Source: Cyanophora paradoxa (lineage: Eukaryota; Glaucocystophyceae; Cyanophorales; Cyanophoraceae). Taken from it: a stretch of DNA of 64,000 nucleotides. Under the pieces are notes generated by a model that was not told the DNA's origin, made no database searches, and saw only the letters and a list, made by a program, of their open reading frames with translations. Shown piece after piece: positions 41,901-51,325 of this stretch (position 1 is the first letter of the stretch; every line of letters starts with the position of its first letter). The stretch is taken from NCBI GenBank assembly GCA_004431415.1, contig QPMI01000252.1, positions 1-64,000 of the forward strand, written 5' to 3'. Made by a program: the position numbers and the translations under genes.

Positions 41901-44813
41901 GAGGCGCCCCCGAGGGGATCCGCCTGCGGGCCGCCGAGATGCTCCACGACCTGGTGCGCCTCTACGGGCAGGCCGAGGCGGCCGTGCAGGGCGGCCTGCC
42001 CGAGGCCGTCGGCGAGGCCGTGGCCGCCTGCCTGCGGGGCATCGCGGCGCGCCCCGGGGCGGCCCCCAGCGCGCACACGGTCGAGTGGCAGGCGCGCCTC
42101 GCCGAGGTCCTCCTCGCCGCCGTGCGGGAGCCGCGGCTGAGCTCCGAGGGCCGGCGGCGGCTGCACGGGATGCTGCCGCTGCTGCTGGACGCGGCGCGCC
42201 TGCACCGCTCGCTGCACGCCTCGGGGGCCCTCGCCGCGCCCCTCGCCGAGCGCCTCTGGGCCTCGAGGCCGCCCTCCTCGCCCTCGTCGCCGACATCTGC
42301 GCCCAGGACCCCCTCCCCTCGTCCGCCCGCCCCCGTCCCCGCCCCGCCCCGCCCCGCCCCGCCGGCCTCGCCCGCTGAGGGGGCGGCAGGTGTCGCTGTG
42401 CAGCACGTCGGAGCGGGCGCGGCGGCGCGCCCTCTCCACCGTCCTCACCGCCCTCGCCCACGCCGTGCGGGGCCCCCTCGAGCCCGCTCGCCCCCCCGCG
42501 GCGCGGCGGGACGCGGGGGCGCAGGAGACGGCGCAGCGGATCGCGGCGCTGCTGCCGCTGCTGACGGCCCTCGTGCTCATCCCGGAGAACGTGCCCCTCG
42601 CCATGTTCGCCGGCCCGCACACCTTCGCCCGCATCCACGGCGCCCCCGAGCCGGCCTCCGCCTGGCGCGCCCGCCCCCCGCCCGCCCGTCGCCCCCCGCG
42701 CGCGCGGCTGAGGAGCGGGGCGGCAGGTTCGTGCTGGAGACGGACGGGCACGGGGCGCGGCGGCAGCGCCCCTCGCCCGAGTCCTTCGCCGGCCCCCGCG
42801 CCGTCGTCTTCCCCGTCGTCGAGCCCCCGCCCCGGCCCCGGCCCCGCGGCCCCTCCCCGCCCCCCTTCGCCGGAAGTGCCCCCCTCAGCGCCATCCCCGA
42901 GGAGCCCGAGACGGCCCGCTCCGGCGTTGGGTCGGATTCGGGCCCCCGCGCGCGCCCGCCGGCGCTGGACGTGACCCTCCCCTCGGAGGCGGGCTCCCCC
43001 GCCGGCACCGCCCTCCTGCTCCGCTCCGCCGCCTCGCTGCCGGCGACGCTCGCGGCGACCTCGCCGGGGGCGACCTTCGCGGGGCGCCCCGGGGCGACGG
43101 GCCTGCTCTCCCCCTCGCCCGGGACCGGCGTGCTCGTCGAGCTGAGCAGCCCCGCCAGCTCCCGCGCCCGCTCCCCGGCCCCCTCCCTCGCCTTCGCCCT
43201 CCACCCGCCCGCCTCCGCCGGGCCCGCCCCGCCCTCCCGCGAGGGCCCCTCCGCCGCCGCCTCCCCGGCCTTCTCTGACGGGACGGGCCCCGCCACGCGC
43301 CTCACCTACGGCGAGAGCGAGGAGAACTGGGGGTGCGGGCCGCCCCGGCGCCCTCTCCGGCGCCGCCGACGGGGCGGGGGCAGGTACCTGCTGGAGGCGT
43401 GCCGCGCGGCGCTGGCCGTCATCGCCCCGCCCTCGCGGCCCCCCGACGAGAGCGCCACGCTCGCCGTGCCGGGAGGCCCGCCCGCCCTCCCTCCTCCCCT
43501 CTCCTGCCCTCGCCTCCCGTGACGCCGGCGCAGCGCGGGTGCCGGTGTCGCTGGAGGCGGAGGCGGCTGTCGCGGCCCTCCTCACCGCCCTCAAAACCGT
43601 CCTCGAGCAGACCGACTGGTGGGGTGCGCGCCCCGCCCCCGCCTCCCCGCCCCCCCCCCGCCCCCACCCGCCTCCTTCCCGAGCCGAGGCGTGCGGGGCA
43701 GGGCGGCCGCGGCCGGCGATGGGGCGGGAGCTGGTGCGGGGGCTGCTGGAGGCGGTGTGCGGGCTGCTGGGGGCGCGCCTCCCGCCGCTGCCGGCCTTCG
43801 CGGCCCTCTCCGTGGCCTTCCTCCTCTGCAAGGACGAGGAGCACGCCACCGTCGTCGCCGCCGCCGACCGGCCCCTCCTCCTCGCCAAGGCCCGCCCCCC
43901 TCGAACCCGCCTCCGCCCCCGCGCCGCTGACCGCCGGCGCAGCTCGCCGTGAAGGCCGGCCCGAACGACGCGACCGCCGCTGAGGCCGCCCTCGTCAGGT
44001 GCCCGCCCTCGCGCCGCGCCCCGCCCCGGGGGCTCGCCTCAGGCCCCGGCAGCTGCGGCCTGCTCCACTTCATCGCGACGCACCCGCCCCTCCTCCCCGC
44101 CGTCGCCCTCGTCCGCCCCGCCCCGGCCCCTTCACGTTCCCTCCCGATCCGCACCCCCGACCTCTGGGCGCAGCCGGAGATCGTGTACCCGCTTGTGGAC
44201 TGGCTGGTCTCGGGGCGGGCCCCGTGGCCCTGCGAGAGCCTCGTCCTCGCCCTTCTCGAGATCCTCCTCCGCGGTCCGCCCCGGCCCGCCCCGCACGCCC
44301 TGCACCCCCGCCGACGGGCCGGCAGCGTGCCCCGTGACGGTGGCGCCGCCGGGGCCACCGGGGCAAGGGGCGGCGGGGCGGCGCGGGGCGCGGGGCCGGC
44401 CGCTGCACCCGTACCACGAGAAAGCCCGCGAGCTCATCCCCGCCCTCCAGCTGCACCTGGGGGCGTACCCCTCGCCCGTGCGGGCCGGGGCCGGCGTGGG
44501 CCCCGTGCAGAAGGGCAACCTGGTGGACGCGGCGGCCCTCCTGCTCAAGGCCCTCTCGCCCGTCTCCGCCCCGCAGCTCCGCCGCCAGCGCGAGCAGTGC
44601 GCCCCCTGGCCCCGCCCCGCGCCCCGCCCGTCGCCCCCCGGCGCGACGCGGCGCAGCATCGGGCAGGTGTGCGCGACGGAGACACACAAGGCGGAGCTGG
44701 CCGCCTGGACCCGCGCCCGCGACGCCGCCCGCGAGGCCGCCCGCGCCGCCGACCCCGCGCCCCGCCCGCCCCACCGCCCTCCCCCGGCCCCCTCCGCCCG
44801 CCCCCGCGCGTAG
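38907..44813 (+). CDS. Giant armadillo-like protein with an internal PLAT/LH2 domain
   Basis: Large multi-exon gene (at least 15 short introns, very roughly 1,500 residues). The N-terminus SVSHVHKLLEDLRNAGKLLR leads into helical repeats (AAFSWSQGHMDAIAESGALE). Armadillo-like repeats follow: AALLWLVRNSDLEDMAQIAA, HALWRLASAPEAHAALVEHG and AVRTALTRALLNLATS. A PLAT/LH2 beta-sandwich (GTSLYVTLEGARGSSGEREL, ESFYVDCGNLGALRRVALRL, VADEVQGSEYRFPFPAHTSF; ~40897-41220) follows. More helical segments fill the rest, such as AFGLLHLLAASPASG, GIRLRAAEMLHDLVRLYG, QRIAALLPLLTALVLIPENV and EIVYPLVDWLVSGRAPWPCE. PLAT domains usually bind lipid or membrane partners. The start could also be 38874 in the same frame. 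Assignment to one gene rests on continuous strand, intron style and lack of internal intergenic DNA. I know no family with this architecture. Confidence 0.7.
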
Positions 44814-44849
44814 CCGTGTGCCTCGAGCCCTGCCATTCAACAGCGGGGC

Positions 44850-45755
44850 CTAGAACGTGAACTTCAGGCGCTCGTCCTCGCGGAAGGATGCGTAGACCTG
44901 CGGGCGCAGGGCAGCGGCGATCAGCCAACGCGTGCGAGCGACGCAGACGGAGCACCTGGTAGATCTGGTCCGACGAGGCGACCTCGACGGTGACCGTGAG
45001 GCTCGTGTACTTGCCCTTGGCGTTCGTGCTCCACTCGTCCTCCCGCACGGGCCGCCCGATGACGACCTCCACCCTCTTCACGAGGTCCAGCGCGAACTCC
45101 GCGCCTCCCAGGCCCACCGCCTGCCCGCGCCCCGCGCGCTCCGTGGGGCGCCCCGGCGCAGCCGACGCGCCCCCCCCGCACCTTGAAAATGAAGGGACAA
45201 GGGTAGGCGAGCGCCTCGAAGACCTGCAGCCGCTCCTGCGCGTTCTCCAGCACCTCCTTCGCGGGCGCCGGCGCCGGAGCGTCGGCGTTAACACGCTGCT
45301 GCGCCGCCGAGTGCTTCCCCCGGGAGAACTGCGGCGGCAGCGGACCCTTGCCGGCGACCCATTTATTCACTGGCGAGCGCGAGCGTGCGTGAGCGCGGGC
45401 CTAGCTGTGATCGAAGGGATGCGGCGGACCCATCTGCTCCTCCTCAAATCTGCTCTGTGCGTAAGAGCGAGATCGAGGGAACCAGCTGGACATGGGCGCA
45501 CGACAGGGCCGCCTTCTTGTTGCCCGCCTTTTTCCTGAACGCGAAGCCGACGCCGCCCTGCGAGACCTCGTAGCCCCGATCGCGCTTCTCTTTCTTCGCT
45601 GGCTTCTTCTCTGGCTGCTGCGGCTGCTGCTCTGCCCGCACGCGCTGCGGTGCCTGAACCGCCGCCGTCCGGGCGCGCAGCGGCTGGAGACAGCTGGCGC
45701 CGGCGCGACGCAACGACGGTGCGCAGGAGCCCCCCAGGAACGTCGTGAACGCCAT
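44850..45755 (-). CDS. DUF493/YbeD-family protein with plastid-type leader
   Basis: Small ferredoxin-like alpha/beta protein of the DUF493 (UPF0250, E. coli YbeD) family; function poorly known, with plastid homologues in plants. Exon 1 starts at 45755 with a transit-peptide-like MAFTTFLGGSCAPSLRRAGA and a Gln/Lys-rich linker to about 45500. It appears to splice with a GC donor (gcgcccatg) to NKWVAGKGPLPPQFS at ~45367. The DUF493 core is FEALAYPCPFIFKV, ALDLVKRVEVVIG, AKGKYTSLTVTVEVASSDQI and YASFREDERLKFTF, ending at 44850. Introns fall after FKV and before VYASF. The gene ends 36 bp from the end of the PLAT gene and starts 85 bp from the divergent membrane-protein gene. Family assignment is fairly sure; the exon 1 join is inferred from phase. 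Confidence 0.78.
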
Positions 45756-45840
45756 CGCGGCACGCGCTAGCTAACTGATCTACCCGTCAAAGTGATCCGC
45801 CGCGGAATCGATCCCACGGCGCTAGAAAGCATCACCGAAG

Positions 45841-46597
45841 ATGTTGGCCTTCGCGATCCCAGCGGTCAGTTCAGTCCAGCAGCGCGTGGCGATCGCTGCG
45901 AGCGAGTGGCGGGCCGCGGACCGCGCGGCGGCGGCGCGGCGGCGGCTGGCGGCTCCGCGTGCGAGCACCGAGCTCAGCGGGAGCTCTAGCAGGCCCGTAC
46001 GCGTGTTCGCCGCGTCCGATCCATCCAACGTGTGGAGCAAAAAGCCGGCATGGTTCGTCTCGACGCTAGCTCGAGCGCCCCTAGGCTAGAGCCTGGCTGC
46101 GCAGACTGACTCCCCAGTCTCTGAAATGCAGGTGTCAGCCCTGGACCATCGTTCTGACGGTGTGCACGTCAGGCACACCTAGTCCTCGAGGGGCGGGCGC
46201 CGGCCCTCGGCGACGGCGAGGGGGTCGAGGGGCAGCGGCCCGGGCCCCGCGCCGGGGCGCCGGCCCGAGGCCGCGTTGCCCTTGCGCTCACATCCTGACG
46301 AGTCCCGCGCACGCACAGGGCGGCGGTATCATCGGCGGCTCGTGGGCGGTGTTCCACAACCAGTGCACGTGGGTGACGGGCCTCGTCTCCCTTCCCGTCC
46401 TGGCATGGTGGTTTCTGTTCCTCGGTGATCCCCGCCGTCCCCCGCCCCCCGCCTCGCCCCGGCCCCCATCGTACTTTCGTCCGCCACAGCGCAGGCTAGG
46501 CGAGCCCTTGCCGACTGACGCCGTCCCCCTCGCAGTCCTGTACCCCCGCGCCTACCGGGAAGCGTACCTGAACGGGAGCCTGGATGAGCTCGACTGA
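45841..46597 (+). CDS. Small plastid-targeted membrane protein with WCQPW motif
   Basis: Four exons join cleanly: 45841-46052, 46132-46159, 46319-46424 and 46536-46597, giving 135 residues. The first ~60 residues look like a plastid transit peptide (MLAFAIPAVSSVQQRVAIAA, Arg/Ala/Ser-rich). The mature part reads SNVWSKKPAWCQPWTIVLTG, then a hydrophobic helix (GGIIGGSWAVF), a second one (VTGLVSLPVLAWWFLFLV), and LYPRAYREAYLNGSLDELD. The WCQPW[ST]I block followed by two TM helices recalls a small conserved cyanobacterial/plastid membrane family (tentatively DUF6737). It probably sits in the thylakoid or envelope; role unknown. The second exon is only 28 nt. Confidence 0.72.
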
Positions 46598-47018
46598 ACG
46601 CGGGCGGTCGCCGGGGCCCCCGCTGGCCCTCCTCACAAGCAGTCGATAGAGCCCACGAACGCCCCGAGCCGCCGAGCGCGCCCGTAGAGGGAACGTGGCT
46701 ATGGATGCCCCGGCCTCGCGGAGCCGTCCTCTTCCGCTGCTGCAGAGCAGGCCGCAACCTGGCAACTTCGTCGAACCTCGGAGTCGTGGCCGGCGTGCTC
46801 GAGCGGATCATTCGCACAGCTGCGCATGCAGCCCCCCCACTCATGTGCACTCACACCCCAGTGAAGCTAGCGCTCTGTCGGGATCCCAAACTACCCCCAA
46901 GCAAGCAATCGAAATCAGTGTGCCGGCCGGGCGCACTGGCACGTGCTTGAAACACTACACGGAATCTACGACTGCGGGGCGGCGCGGCGGGGGCGGCGGG
47001 CCTAGCCTGGGCCTATAG
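46598..47018. other. Convergent 3' region
   Basis: A 421-bp spacer between the WCQPW gene and the MAPEG gene. Overlapping forward open frames (46695-47018) show no domain. Nothing else seen. Confidence 0.4.
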
Positions 47019-48362
47019 CTAGACCATGTGCATGAGGTGGAGGAAGAGGACGATGGTGCAGTACTGGCCGAGGGCGAAGGCCGCGCTCCGCAGCACGGGG
47101 CTGTCGTTCATGTAGAAGACGGGGTACAGCGCCCGCGCGAAGCAGTACATGCTAGCGCACCAGTTGGCCACCTGTAGGGTTCAGAGTTAGTCTTCACCGA
47201 GGAAATATGTTGTCTGCATTTTGATATCACTCATACCGCCGAGTGGTCGCCCTGTACCCCCGCCCCGCCCGCTGAGCGGACTGGCCGGCGGATGGGAGGG
47301 GGAGGAAAAGGAGCGGGCGGACCTGAATGTAGGCGATGGTGGCCGCCGCGAGGAAGGGCGGCAGGCACTCCATCGCGTTCTGGTGCGCCCATGTTGCCCG
47401 CTGGGCCCAGCCCGGCAGCCTGCCGCACGATCAGCGGCCGCCTTGCGTGGATGGAGCGGGGGCGGCGGGGGCAGGGCGCGCCTGGAGAACATGGCGCGGG
47501 GGGCGCTGAGGTCGTAGCCGCCGGGAGCGAAGACGCGGGCGAGGGCGGTGAAGAGGAAGGGGAAGTAGACGAGCGCCGAGGCGATAGCTGCCCGCCCTCG
47601 TTACTTTTGAGAAGGCTGCCGCCCCGGTCGAGCCGCACCCATGGCGTAGAGCACGGTCTCCTCGGGGAACTGCACGGGCTCCATCTTCGTCGCCCAGATC
47701 CAGTTCGTGATGTCGAAGATAGTCGCATCTGCCGCCGCTCCGCGTCAGCTTCGACGCGCGCGGCCGGGAGCTACAGCGCGGGGGTTCACCCTTGTAGTGC
47801 GGCTCGGCGCCCTGCAGGCCGTCGAGCACGTATCCGGCCTGCGCGCGGCGTGACGGTGAGACGGCAGCGCTCGACCCGCCGGTGCGCGCGGCGGCGTTTG
47901 GCCTCTTAACGCGTCGTTATAAAGCATATCTCGTCTGGACTAGAGCCTTGGCTCGCTGCGCACCTGCTCTCTCACGAAGGCCTCGACGCTGTGGAAGAAC
48001 GCGAGCGGGTCGTTTGACGCGCTCGAGGCCGCGTCTGCGGCCGCGTTCGCAGCGCCAGTTTTCATCCGAGCAGCCTCGGCCGCGGCCCTGACCGCGGCCG
48101 GGCTCTGTGCCGCGCTGGCGGCCGTCGGAGCCAGGAGCGCAGCGGCTGCCGCTGCGAGCTTGCCAGCGCCGAAAACCCGCAGCTTCGATGAGGACTCAGG
48201 AGCGCTGGCGTCGCAGCTGACTGTGAAGCGGACAGCCGGCCGGCACGTGCTCGCGGGCAAGCCTCTCCTGTGCGGCCGGGACGTGGCTACGTTCACGGAG
48301 ATTTGAGCTGTCCTGGCCGGCTGGCCATTGCGCGGGAGCGCTACGGTTGCGGTGAAGAGCAT
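47019..48362 (-). CDS. MAPEG-family membrane protein with long plastid-type leader
   Basis: Member of the MAPEG superfamily (membrane-bound glutathione/eicosanoid enzymes and bacterial relatives), four TM helices. Exon 1 from 48362 (MLFTATVALPRNGQPARTAQ) is a leader with a transit-peptide look, followed by a thylakoid-signal-like stretch (KLAAAAAALLAPTAASA). Downstream exons encode AGYVLDGLQGAEPHYK, DATIFDITNWIWATK, SALVYFPFLFTALARVF, the MAPEG hallmark ATWAHQNAMECLPPFLAAAT (compare the family's AHQN-x-x-E-x-x-P pattern), ANWCASMYCFARALYPVFY and a last helix ending FLHLMHMV at 47019. There are about five short introns. Location in plastid membranes is inferred from the leader; enzymatic activity cannot be judged. 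Confidence 0.8.
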
Positions 48363-48947
48363 CTCCGGTCCGGATCCAGCGCGTGTGATCGAACGTACCC
48401 ACCACGTTGAGCGGATACGTATAGGTACCCCCCTCTCTGGCCGCCCCGCCCCCTCCCTGCGACAGGCCCAGGCGCACAAAGAAAAGACGAAATCGATGTA
48501 CATGCGGTTATATTGACACTGCGACCTCGTACACCTGCGACGATAACTAGAAATGTCAAATGAACTTAAGTGACTGAAGCACAAAAAGCATCGAAGCATC
48601 CCTTGGAAACTGTTGCTGACGGCGGATGCACAGCTCTACTGAAAAATAAAGAGGATTGATAGCGAGCAAGATCTAGTAACTGAAAACAGGGATTCGAGGC
48701 GTGGGGATAATTATGGGAGAACCCCTGATGGCACAGCACTACTGTAGAATGATAGCGAGCAAGATGGTTCTGACTGAAAACAGAGGTGTGGGGGGGTGGG
48801 AGTATCAGAGAAGCAGGAGAAGCTCCAGCGCGAGTGGAGGGATCCGGCCGAAGGCAGAGTTGTGGTTCAGCGCTGCTGCGACAGCTTGGAGCCCGAGACA
48901 ACACGCGAGAGAGCCCTGCAAAAACCCACGAGTCGGCGCCACACTCG
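48363..48947. other. Spacer between two reverse-strand genes, with imperfect repeat
   Basis: A/T-rich relative to neighbours. A ~35-45 bp imperfect direct repeat (gatagcgagcaagat plus actgaaaacag) occurs at about 48658-48690 and 48751-48785. No gene recognised. Confidence 0.5.
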
Positions 48948-49510
48948 CTATCGTGCAGCAGGACGGCATCCGCACCTCACGATGTTCTTCTTTGCCAAAG
49001 GAATCCGATTTTTGGCCGGCACGTCGGCGAGCGCCTCCCTGACCACGATAGGGTCCTCCTTGGCTTTCACCGCCTCCTCCTTGGAAGGGGCCGTGAGGTT
49101 CACGAGGGAACGCGTGCGCCCCAGCTGCAGAGGTCTCTCCTTGCGGAAAAACGCTGCAGCCAATCTCAGGGAGAGCCCTCAAGAAAGAAGAGAGCTGCAA
49201 GCTCACCCTGAAGGCGCTCACGGGCTCCAACGCCCTTAGGGGACACCTGTGGGGACTCGACGACCGGCGGCACTTCCTTGGTCTCTTTGGCCTGCTCTTC
49301 GGCCTCAAGCTGGAGCTTGGCAGTGCAGAACGCCTTGTAGCACTTGAAGGTGCAGAAGGAGAGCATGTCGACTCCGAAAGTTTTGGTTACGGCGGGCTGG
49401 GTGTCCATGAAGAGGCGGCACCCATGGCACCTTGTCTGCCCCGCCCGCCTCAGCTGCCGACGGCGCGGAGCAAGGGGCGAGGCAGACCATAGCAAGGCGG
49501 GGCACGTCAT
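48948..49510 (-). CDS. Small protein with a TRASH/MYM-like zinc-binding motif
   Basis: Two exons, 49510-49207 and 49153-48948, join in phase (510 nt with stop, 169 residues). The core reads TRCHGCRLFMDTQPAV then GVDMLSFCTFKCYKAFC. This C-x2-C ... FC-x3-C-x-x-x-F spacing is typical of treble-clef TRASH/MYM/FCS-type zinc sites. A charged helix (LQLEAEEQAKETKEV) and a Lys-rich C-terminus (PSKEEAVKAKEDPIVV) follow. An alternative start at 49568 is open in another frame. I cannot assign a family; metal handling or nucleic-acid/protein binding are possible. The intron is 49206-49154. Confidence 0.6.
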
Positions 49511-50154
49511 CCAGGCGGGCCTCGCCAGCAGAGGAGGACCCGATCGCCGTTCCGACGGCGACAGTCATCTGATAGTTCTTGCGGGCTGATTACAATGTTG
49601 CGCGGTAGATGATTTCCTCGTAAGCCACTGCGCGGCCGCGCGATCAACGCCGGAAAACCAGAATTCATATGGTTTGCGACGGCCTCAGCCGGCAGCGCAG
49701 GCCATCTAGACGGGCAACCCGCCTCCGCGAGGCAAGGAAAAGTTCCTCACGCAGTTCTCTATCGATTCTAAGGACGGGCGGCGGCGCAAGCGCCCAGAAA
49801 CTGGACCGCCGCACATCACGAGAGCTCAAAGGAGCCAACACGGACCTACTGGAGCCCGAATCGTCGTCCTCCGAGATGATCAAGTCACACATTCAAGTCT
49901 GTGAAGGCGAGAGAGATAACCGGCGTCCGGTCAGGAGAGCGTAAAGAATGTCTCTGCGCGGAAAGGGCCGTGCGTCAGCCCACGGATAGGCAGAATACAT
50001 GCGAGCCGCCTCGTGCCGTCCAGGGCCGCGGGAGGCCGCCAGCAGCAGCTGCAGCGCACCGGAATCAACAGTTGTGTGTGTACCCCCGTTGAGCGGCGGT
50101 ACCCTCATCGGCTGAGCACCGTCGACACGCGGTCGCAGCGCACCATCTGGAAGA
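49511..50154. promoter_or_regulatory. Divergent spacer between two small genes
   Basis: About 640 bp between divergent starts. A 75-codon reverse frame (49892-49665) has plausible composition but no domain or splice support. Presumably promoter and 5' UTR sequence. Confidence 0.4.
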
Positions 50155-50726
50155 ATGGCGCACCCGCCTCCTTCTCGGGGCGTGTTTGAGCGGATCATCC
50201 GGATGTTCTTCCCCCAGAACCCGACCACGACCATGGCGGCCGACGCCTTCCGCTTCCCTGCCCCCGGGTGCGCCCCGGGACCTCCAATGCTGTCATGGAA
50301 CCGTCTGGGCCGTTGCGCGCCCCCGCGTGATACTTGCCGCCTGATGGCACTGCATCTGCGCCTATTGCGATGGTGCCGTCGCTCGTCCAGCGGCGCAGCT
50401 TGATGAATCGCTAGCAGTGGAATCCTAGAGTGCCCCTCCGCGGCGGCAGTCGCGCGGCTTCTGATCGCATCGTTCCGCAGCTCCCAGCCGGCCGCGTCGA
50501 TTCCGCGTGGCCCCGAGGGGCGGGCGTTCACCGTGAAGTACTTTGACCGCGGCGCCAAGTATTCCGCCCGGGCGGTGAGCTGCTCCGCCGCTCCGAGCAC
50601 CGCAATGTCGCCTGCAGCCTCACCCCGCGAACGCAGGACGTGGTTCAGCAGGAGAAGGTCGTCGTCGAGAGCACAACGGCCACCACGCCGTTCTCGGGGG
50701 ACCTCCCCCCCTTCCCCGGCGTGTGA
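50155..50726 (+). CDS. 98-residue conserved-looking protein, three exons
   Basis: Exons 50155-50267, 50481-50574 and 50637-50726 join exactly in frame to 98 residues. The protein begins MAHPPPSRGVFERIIRMFFP, continues NPTTTMAADAFRFPAPGSQP and FTVKYFDRGAKYSAR, and ends TTPFSGDLPPFPGV. It has no TM segment. Standard GTGCGC/GTGAGC donors and GCAG acceptors, plus clean phases, make it convincing even though no single exon is long. It looks like a small accessory subunit of an organelle complex (a plant-type mitochondrial complex I small subunit came to mind), but I cannot confirm that. Confidence 0.62.
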
Positions 50727-51325
50727 GTCGCTTGGTTTCGCCTGCGCAGAGGACTCGCCGCCTTCTCTGACCACGAGTCGCGCAGGCCGCAGAAGAACAT
50801 CATGCCTTGATGTCTTGGCGTTGCGCAGATTAGACTCTAGACAGGCACAGGATTCACAATGCACAATACTTTCCCTGCAAGCGACGAGAGAGCAGGCCGC
50901 GCGGTCGCTTTGAGATAAGCTAATTGGGGAAGGACCCCCTTCCCCTTCCCCCACTTGCAATTGGGGGTGTTCGGGTGCCCACCCTAGGCCAAAATGAAAT
51001 GTCCCGACCTCCCCAAAGCGGCGGCTGCCCCCGGAGGATCCCCAGCAGTAGGTTATTTTCATCGCGTAGGCCGCCTTCCAAGGATAGGCCTCGCAGACGG
51101 GGGTAGCTGGATCTGCGCCTCGTTTTTCGAGGCTTGCGTTTCTGGCACTGCTCTACTATCCTCCTGAGGGCCCGGCATCCCCCGGGTACCAGCACGTAGC
51201 GCGTAGCTACCGTGTAAAGAGCATAAGAGTCGGTTCAAAAAAAAGGTGGGTGCGGGTTCATAAACCTTAAGCAGATCTAGATCTAAAGCTACTTGTTAGG
51301 GCGGAGGCCGCGGCTGCGGCGGGCC
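50727..51325. other. Convergent 3' region
   Basis: Tail-to-tail spacer of about 600 bp with C-runs (~50930-50950) and an A-run (~51236-51244). A long reverse open frame spanning 51062-49893 crosses the three-exon gene in antisense and has no domain; not annotated. Confidence 0.4.

Noticed and set aside
46790-50215. Similar GV(L/F)ERIIR reading at ~46790 and ~50185
   Set aside because: The match is only about 20 bases, and the first occurrence has no supporting exons; probably chance.
49893-51062. 389-codon reverse open frame
   Set aside because: It runs antisense across the three-exon gene, lacks any motif, and has no splice sites in the local style.
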